NCBI RefSeq assembly: GCF_017591435.1
Contig: NC_059268.1
Location: 12,539,184 to 12,603,183 of the forward strand
Direction of reading: 5' to 3'
From: Portunus trituberculatus
Lineage: Eukaryota > Arthropoda > Malacostraca > Decapoda > Portunidae
Length of the DNA stretch: 64,000 nucleotides
A model generated the notes under the pieces. That model did no database searches and was not told the DNA's origin. It saw only the letters and a list, made by a program, of their open reading frames with translations. A program made the translations under genes and the position numbers. Each line of letters begins with the position of its first letter. The stretch's first letter is position 1. Shown here in pieces: positions 58,141 to 64,000 of this stretch.

Positions 58141-58488
58141 TGAGTGAGACTGCATGAGTGAGTGAGTAATGTGCAGTTAGTGACATGGACGGAACGAGCG
58201 AGCACATAGATTGACGAATGATTGAGAAAATTTAGTGAAGTGAAATGAAGCAGTGAGTGAGCGAGTGAGTGAGTGAGTGAGTGAGCAGAACCATGTGTTT
58301 GGACAGAAAGAAAACGGGTATAATGATCGAGGTCAAAGATTGTAATTCCCCACAAGGGCCCTGTTACTCGTGTAATGAAGGAGATGCACTTCAGTCACTA
58401 ATGAAAGATGGAGGGAAAATAAAAAAAAAGGAGAGAAAAAACAGAGCAAAACAGAAAAACACGTAAAAAAACCACTTTGGAATACAAT

Positions 58489-58489
<1 letters not shown>

Positions 58490-58551
<62 letters not shown>
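58490..58551. repeat. (GA)n microsatellite
   Basis: 62 bp of GA. Confidence 0.97.
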
Positions 58552-58553
<2 letters not shown>

Positions 58554-58773
58554 GCCTAATACCTAACATTCCTCGTATCGTCTCTTGTTTCTGGATAACA
58601 AAAATAATAATATACATAATGATACGTTTGTAATTAAGTGGCGCTCATTTTGTTATGGCGGCTGCAAAATAACTCGAGTATGGATAACAGACAGACAGAC
58701 AGACAGACGTGAAGACAGACAGGTGGTGTTTCTTCTGTCGCAGAGATAATTACTGTGGTTATTGTTGCAGTTT

Positions 58774-58774
58774 C

Positions 58775-58843
<69 letters not shown>

Positions 58844-58869
58844 CATTATTATTATTCATAAGTAAAAAC

Positions 58870-58909
<40 letters not shown>
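58774..58909. repeat. (TTA)n and (CT)n
   Basis: TTA at 58774-58857, then CT at 58873-58909. A GACA tetranucleotide run lies 100 bp to the left. Confidence 0.96.
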
Positions 58910-58912
<3 letters not shown>

Positions 58913-59694
58913 CTACCATTTGATTTTCAACAACGCCATTACGAGCAAGCTTTTTATTTTATCTTATTCATCTCTTCTTTATTATTCTTTTTGTTCTGTC
59001 TTAATTCCACAGGTATCGCTGAGGGCAGTAATATCCTACTGAACTCAGAACAGATAGTCATAACTCCAGAAACTTTTCACTCTAAGGAAACAAGAGAAGA
59101 TCGAAACCTTCCTTCATTTCTTTTCTTCCTCCAGCCTTTTTTTTTTTTTTTTTTTGTCTCTCCTTAGCATGCCACAGCGCAGCGCCAAGAAAGGATAAGT
59201 TTTAAAAATTCTTTTCCCTCTTTTCTTTTTGGTATCATTCTTCTTTCCATCTTTATTCTTATTATTCAGTGCGTCCTTCATTTTATCATCACACTTAGTC
59301 ATCATCAAGACCACAATAGAGAAGCTAACAATTTGAAACGATGCAAACCAAGAAAATATCAAGAAAACAAGGGAGGGAAGCAGACAGGGATGCAGGCAGG
59401 CGCTGTGTACAGAGTGGATACCCTTCTCCCTCTCCCTTGCCTTTCCAACCTTTTATTTTCCCCTTCTTCTGCACCTCGGAGGGATGAGAGTCGAGTTACA
59501 GGGTTCAGCGACTTTCTTTTTTTTTTCAGGAGGGAAGAACTGAGAGAAGTTGGTAGCCTTGCGTCCCTCAGCTCTCCCCTCCCTTGCCTGTGTTCTCGGT
59601 ACAGACCAGGCCGCGGCGAGTGCTGGGTGAAGGGTCAGTGGTTGTCAGTCTTTTGTTATCTGGGTCGCTGGCTCAGTTTCATAGGCAATGTTAG

Positions 59695-59970
59695 GTATGG
59701 TAAGGTAAAGTTAGGGAAGGGAAGGGATGGGAAGGAAAGGGATGGGAAGGAAAGGGAAGGCAAGGCAAGGCAAGGCAAGAAAAAGGAAGGGAAGGGAAGG
59801 GAAAGTAAATAAAAGAGAGAAAAGAATGGAAGAAAATGGAAAGGAAGGGTAAGGACGGAAAGTAATGAATGATAAAGTAAGGTAAGGTAAGGTGAGGTGA
59901 GGTAAGGCAAGATAAGATAAGGCAAGGTGAGGTAAAGTAAGGTAAAATAAGATGAGGTAAGGTGAGATAA
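59695..59970. repeat. degenerate GGTAA/GGGAA pentanucleotide array
   Basis: About 275 bp of GGAAG, GGCAA, GGTAA and GGTGA words in tandem, grading from purine-only on the left to AAGGT on the right. Confidence 0.65.
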
Positions 59971-60655
59971 GGGTAACATCAGACAGCGTTACCTTAATTG
60001 TTCAGTTGGATTGCTTTATCAAAAACAGAACAAGCCAGTTTATGTAAAGTTACTGTAGGTTAAGTTATTGTACAAGAGATTAATGTCATGTTTCTTCGTA
60101 AAATTCACAGATTGATCAAAAGTAGAATATAAGACAACTGGATGATGGGGACGGAAAAAAAAAAAATGTCGAATAGCATGAAAGGATAGTCACTGTTTCG
60201 ATTTATTTCTCTCTCACTGTATGTCTGACTTCCCCTATATCTTTCTCTCTATCTCTCTTTCTCTCTCTCTCCCCATCTATCTCCGGAGACGCACCGCCGC
60301 CGGGAGTTGTCAGGCTGGCGCAGGCGGCGAAGGGAGGGAGAGGAGAGGCAGGTAAGCTGGCAGCCATAATACAACAAATTATTTACACAGCAAGGTACAG
60401 TGCTCACTCCCTTCCTCAAAACTGTTTATAACACTTCCTCGGATCTTCAGGCTACTGCTGCAGAAATTCGACGTGTAGCAATATTATTCTGTTAGTACGT
60501 GGGGTGAAGTGGTGCAGTATTCATCTAGGGAAGGAGGGGAGAGTGTGACGTAGGTGACTCTGATGTTGCCAGGAATCTTGGTTTGTTTGGCTAATATGTC
60601 ATTATTGGTATTTGCAGTTTTTATATCTATCGAGGGTGACTTCAATATAACGGTG

Positions 60656-60886
<231 letters not shown>

Positions 60887-61621
60887 AGTGTGTTGTGCAT
60901 CAAAACACATACATTTTTACAGATTTTACAGGATATTATAAATTTTAGTTGAACATATTAGTGTGTACACAGCACCACTTGAGCTCCCGAGCAGCACCAG
61001 CGGCAACAACAGCAGCAGCATCAGCAACAGTAGCGTGCAGCGACAGGTTCATGCCTCACGCTGGAGAATGAGTGACCATTATTTCAGGTAAAAGTAAAAC
61101 TGAGCAGAGAAATCCCTGGGAGTTCCCTACGCCGCCACGTGATCCCCTCTCCCGGCGCTCGGCCCCAGAAACCCGCGGTATGCATTAATATTTCCTGGCC
61201 GGCGTGTCCCGCGTGTTTGACCTTTCTCCCCCACTCTGCGCCGCACACTTCCTCGCCTGGAGAAGGCTGGTGGGCGACCCTCAACTGGAGATTATAATAT
61301 GTTATTACATCAGTGTGCTGCTTCCCATCTTCCCGCGAGACAGCGGGTATGCCGCGATGCCTTTGATGTCTATCAAGCCATCTACTTTTTTCCTACATCA
61401 AGGCTCGGGTGCGTCGTTAGGGCACAGATGCACTTAAGGTGCAGCCTGTGTTGCTGCAGCAAGATTATATGTTTTTAGCGTGGTGCTTCTTAAGAGACAC
61501 GTTAATGCCGTCCCTGCCTCTCCGACCAGCTGCCTCGCTTGACCCAAGTCACAATTAAAGTTAGGACGAGCACAATAATCTTACCATAACTACGATTTAG
61601 GATTCAGCTTTCGACATTTTT

Positions 61622-61623
<2 letters not shown>

Positions 61624-61710
<87 letters not shown>
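61624..61710. repeat. (AT)n microsatellite
   Basis: 87 bp of AT. Confidence 0.97.
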
Positions 61711-61713
<3 letters not shown>

Positions 61714-61854
61714 CAACAAAACCACCACCACCACCATCGCCAGTAATGGCAGCAAGAAAAACAAGAACATATCTATTAACAGTAAATACTAATCCAGTCA
61801 TTCACCTTAATTCGTGTAAATTTAAATGTTACATAGAATGAAAACAGTGGCAAT

Positions 61855-61857
<3 letters not shown>

Positions 61858-61950
<93 letters not shown>
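61858..61950. repeat. (GT)n next to the exon A donor
   Basis: 93 bp of GT on the plus strand, thus (AC)n on the transcript, starting about 32 nt after the exon A 5' splice site. Confidence 0.97.
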
Positions 61951-61952
<2 letters not shown>

Positions 61953-61983
61953 CGACTGGTTGATCTGGCGAGGCGGTACTCAC

Positions 61984-62644
61984 CTCCCACAGGTTCACCA
62001 TGCAGAAGTCGTCGGGGATGTCCCTTTCCCGCACGGGCACGCCCACCACGGGACCTAGCTGGGTGTAGCGGGTGATGGCGGCGCGGGCCACCACCACCTC
62101 CACCTGCCGCCCGGGGATCTGCGTCACTCCCACCACACCGACGTCATTGTCGCTGTCCACGTTGTTGTCACTCGGGGGTGGCAGCACCCGCCGCTCCAGG
62201 GCCAGGCCGGGAGGAAGGGAGGTGCGGGCGTACGAAGTAGGAGAGCCAGGCCGCTGAGGGTCACGCCAAGTCTCCGTCTCTCTCTCCTCCTCCCGCCCCG
62301 CCCCTCCACCGCCTCCAGACAGGTTCACTGGAGACTCCCTGTGGGGCGGGGCCACGATCACGCCGTTTTGTTGTGGGAGTTCGTGGGTGTGCGGGGTGGG
62401 GGGCGGGCAGGAGTCCGGCAGGACGTGCGTGGGGCGGGTGAAGGGGCACGTTCCCGCCACATGGCGCGCACCGCACTCCCCACACAGCTTGATGCGTATG
62501 GCCACGCGCCTCTCATCCTCCTCCCTCACTCCCCCAACGCCTCCCAGCACCGTGGTCTCCTGCTCCTTGACCTTGGACTGCAGGAGGTCGGCGGGTGGCG
62601 GGCGTAGTTCTGGCGCCGCCACCTCCCGGGTGTCGTACAGCCGC
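61984..62644 (-). CDS. PRDM-family gene, internal exon A (zinc knuckle and start of PR domain)
   Basis: This 661-nt exon encodes a split Arg codon plus 220 residues. The acceptor is a pyrimidine-rich stretch ending CACCAG at 62645; the donor is GAG|GTGAGT at 61983. The first base completes a codon, and the exon ends in phase 0. Residues 1-50 are polar. A zinc knuckle follows at about residues 54-68 (C55-x2-C58-x8-C67-P), the CxxC...CP motif found before the PR domain in PRDM4/9/11/15-type proteins. Residues 69-175 are rich in Pro, Gly, Glu and Arg and look disordered. From about residue 180 the sequence VVVARAAITRYTQLGPVVGV looks like the start of a PR/SET domain, ending in MVNLWE. PR domains are SET-related methyltransferase or interaction modules in nuclear transcription regulators. 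Antisense open frames over this exon are GC-rich shadows. The family call is firm; the subfamily is not known. Confidence 0.85.
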
Positions 62645-64000
62645 CTGGTGGAAGGAGACAAACATAACAGTGTCAGACAGTGGTAGTCAACAGGTATTGA
62701 TCATGGCACGGCGGCCAAGCATTGATTAGGTGGTCCGCTGCTCCACACAGGTGAGCAGCGCCACCTGTTGAACCCCTACCACGACCCCCCCAACCCTCTC
62801 ATCTACTCTCCCTTTGAAGAACATCCGGAGACATCAATTCCGCCCCAGTCATGCACCCTCAGTAAACTATACAATGCATGCAGTGGTGTGCACGGCATTC
62901 ACGACCATTGGAGCTTAAATGTCGTGTTTGAGGCTTCCATGGCTGCGAGCTGTGAAGCGTGGCCAGTCTGAGTACACGAGACGCTCTTCTGGCGGGTCGT
63001 GGTGCGTTAGAACATTGAAGACCAAAGACGCATCCACGTGAACCAATCCTTTGCTCCTCAGCCACAGAGCCGCAGCGCCACATTGAGCCAACATGCTTCT
63101 CGCGACTAAAACAAGTAATGCAACACCTGTTGATTTACGTATAATGGATGCGAAAAAGAAAACTATCCATCACATTTCGGTAAAATGTTCTATATTCTAA
63201 GGAAGAAGAATAGGCGTCCGTGTTCATGAAGAATCGAGAAGGTATGGAAAAGAACAAGCCACCAAGACCGCAGTGCGTCGATGTTCCGGAACAATGTTGT
63301 AAGGTGTCCGCACCGGCGAGAATTGTTATGCTAACAAATCCACTGAGACCATTAGTGTGTTGTGTTGGTGTCAAGGCGAGCCACTGGTCGCGATGGTAGC
63401 CACTGCAAATAAATGACTCCAAGCAAACACTGTTCTCTAAAACTGTTTTTTTTTTCGACCGTGAAAAAAAAAGAGTCGTGCACAGTAGAGAAACAAATAA
63501 TACTTAATTTCGATGGGATTAAAGCTGAACTCTATCACCGTATACGCTCCTCCATTCCTGAGACGTTCCCATTCTGTGATCCACAGAAGTGACGAGTGTT
63601 CCAGACAACACTTCTGCCGCTACACACCACCACAGGGGAGGAGCTAGACAGACACGCTACTCACCTCCCACTGGGCTTGATTTTGTTCTTTATATGACTC
63701 GTCCCTCAGCATAGTTTAAGTTATTTTTAAAGGCTCCATGTAAAAATATGCTAACAATGGTCCGCCGCCTCAATGATCGCTCCACGCAACCCATTTTAAT
63801 TAGTGTCGACCTGCTCCCCGTGTCAGGAGAGAAAAGAACACGCAGCCGCTAAGGGAAGAGAAACGACAGTGAGGCGGGCAAAGAAATTAACTTCTTCCCA
63901 AACTATTATTATCCCTCAGCTCAAGTTTTGTTCCCCTTTCCTTTCCTAACTCCGTCGCCCCTACCTCCTTACTTATGCTGCCTCCTCCACACTGCCTCCC
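62645..64000. other. upstream intron or 5' flank of the PRDM gene
   Basis: Apart from the weak exon candidate there is no recognised gene here. The sequence is mostly unique and non-repetitive, with no long microsatellite, unlike the rest of the window. Short open frames on the minus strand (62859-63083, 63135-63422) show no motif that I recognise. Confidence 0.6.
63665..63704 (-). other. possible upstream exon of the PRDM gene (weak)
   Basis: A consensus donor (GGGAG|GTGAGT) lies at 63664 on the minus strand, about 1 kb upstream of exon A. In the frame that would fit exon A (two leftover bases AG + G = Arg) it reads ...KNKIKPSGR, then RLYDT of exon A. An in-frame TGA overlaps the possible upstream AG boundary and the upstream polypyrimidine tract is poor. 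Alternatively the ATG at about 63712 starts a short frame MLRDESYKEQN, but this has the wrong phase for exon A. It may be a 5' UTR or coding exon, or chance. Confidence 0.2.

Noticed and set aside
57816..58355. 179-codon minus frame rich in SLTHS/FLTH
   Set aside because: It follows GAGT/GAAT repeats and minisatellite units.
60290..60352. GC-rich segment with GGCAG|GTAAGC as a first exon of an antisense gene
   Set aside because: A single donor-like site with no open frame or partner exon.
62072..62686. Plus-strand open frames opposite exon A
   Set aside because: GC-rich antisense shadows of the PRDM exon.

Overview
The window is animal nuclear DNA, most likely from a decapod crustacean and probably a crab. 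This rests on very dense di- and trinucleotide microsatellites, long introns with GT-AG splice sites, a LINE endonuclease fragment of a type I associate with crab genomes, and CCTAA-type repeats matching the arthropod TTAGG telomere motif. The species assignment is inference. No bacterial gene, CRISPR array, rRNA or free-standing tRNA gene is visible.

One real gene is supported. It lies on the minus strand and covers almost the whole window. Five internal coding exons (62644-61984, 34254-34119, 32301-32140, 5646-5537, 4565-4467) have consensus splice sites, and their phases join without a break (split codon, 0, 1, 1, 0, 0). Together they give about 390 residues: a disordered N-terminal part, a zinc knuckle (CxxC...CP), a PR/SET domain split over three exons, two complete C2H2 zinc fingers and the start of a third. 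This is the layout of a PRDM-family chromatin or transcription regulator with a pre-PR zinc knuckle, as in PRDM4/9/10/11/15. The subfamily cannot be fixed by eye. The first exon(s) lie right of 62644 and the remaining finger exons left of 4467, probably outside the window. The introns are 27.7, 1.9, 26.5 and 1.0 kb.

Most of the rest is intronic or flanking DNA made of repeats. (1) Microsatellites: (AC/GT)n, (AG/CT)n, (AT)n, (GGT)n, (GAG)n, (TAG)n and (TTA)n, many over 100 bp. (2) Four near-identical copies of a tRNA-Val-derived SINE at 5.0, 8.5, 11.2 and 48.9 kb, each sitting in a (GT)n tract in the same orientation. (3) Four copies of a 210-220 bp piggyBac-like MITE with TTAA ends at 25.9, 44.3, 49.6 and 51.1 kb. 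(4) A second palindromic MITE family at 37.6 and 44.7 kb, with a tandemly expanded relative at 55.1-55.7 kb. (5) A decayed LINE endonuclease fragment at 12.5-12.9 kb. (6) Degenerate minisatellites at 23.0-23.4 and 57.9-58.1 kb.

The most interesting signal is the SINE and microsatellite association. It suggests either a SINE mobilised by an (AC)n-targeting LINE or a SINE that carries its own (AC)n tail. Two unrecognised stretches that look coding (54.4-54.9 kb plus, 40.8-41.1 kb minus) also deserve a search.
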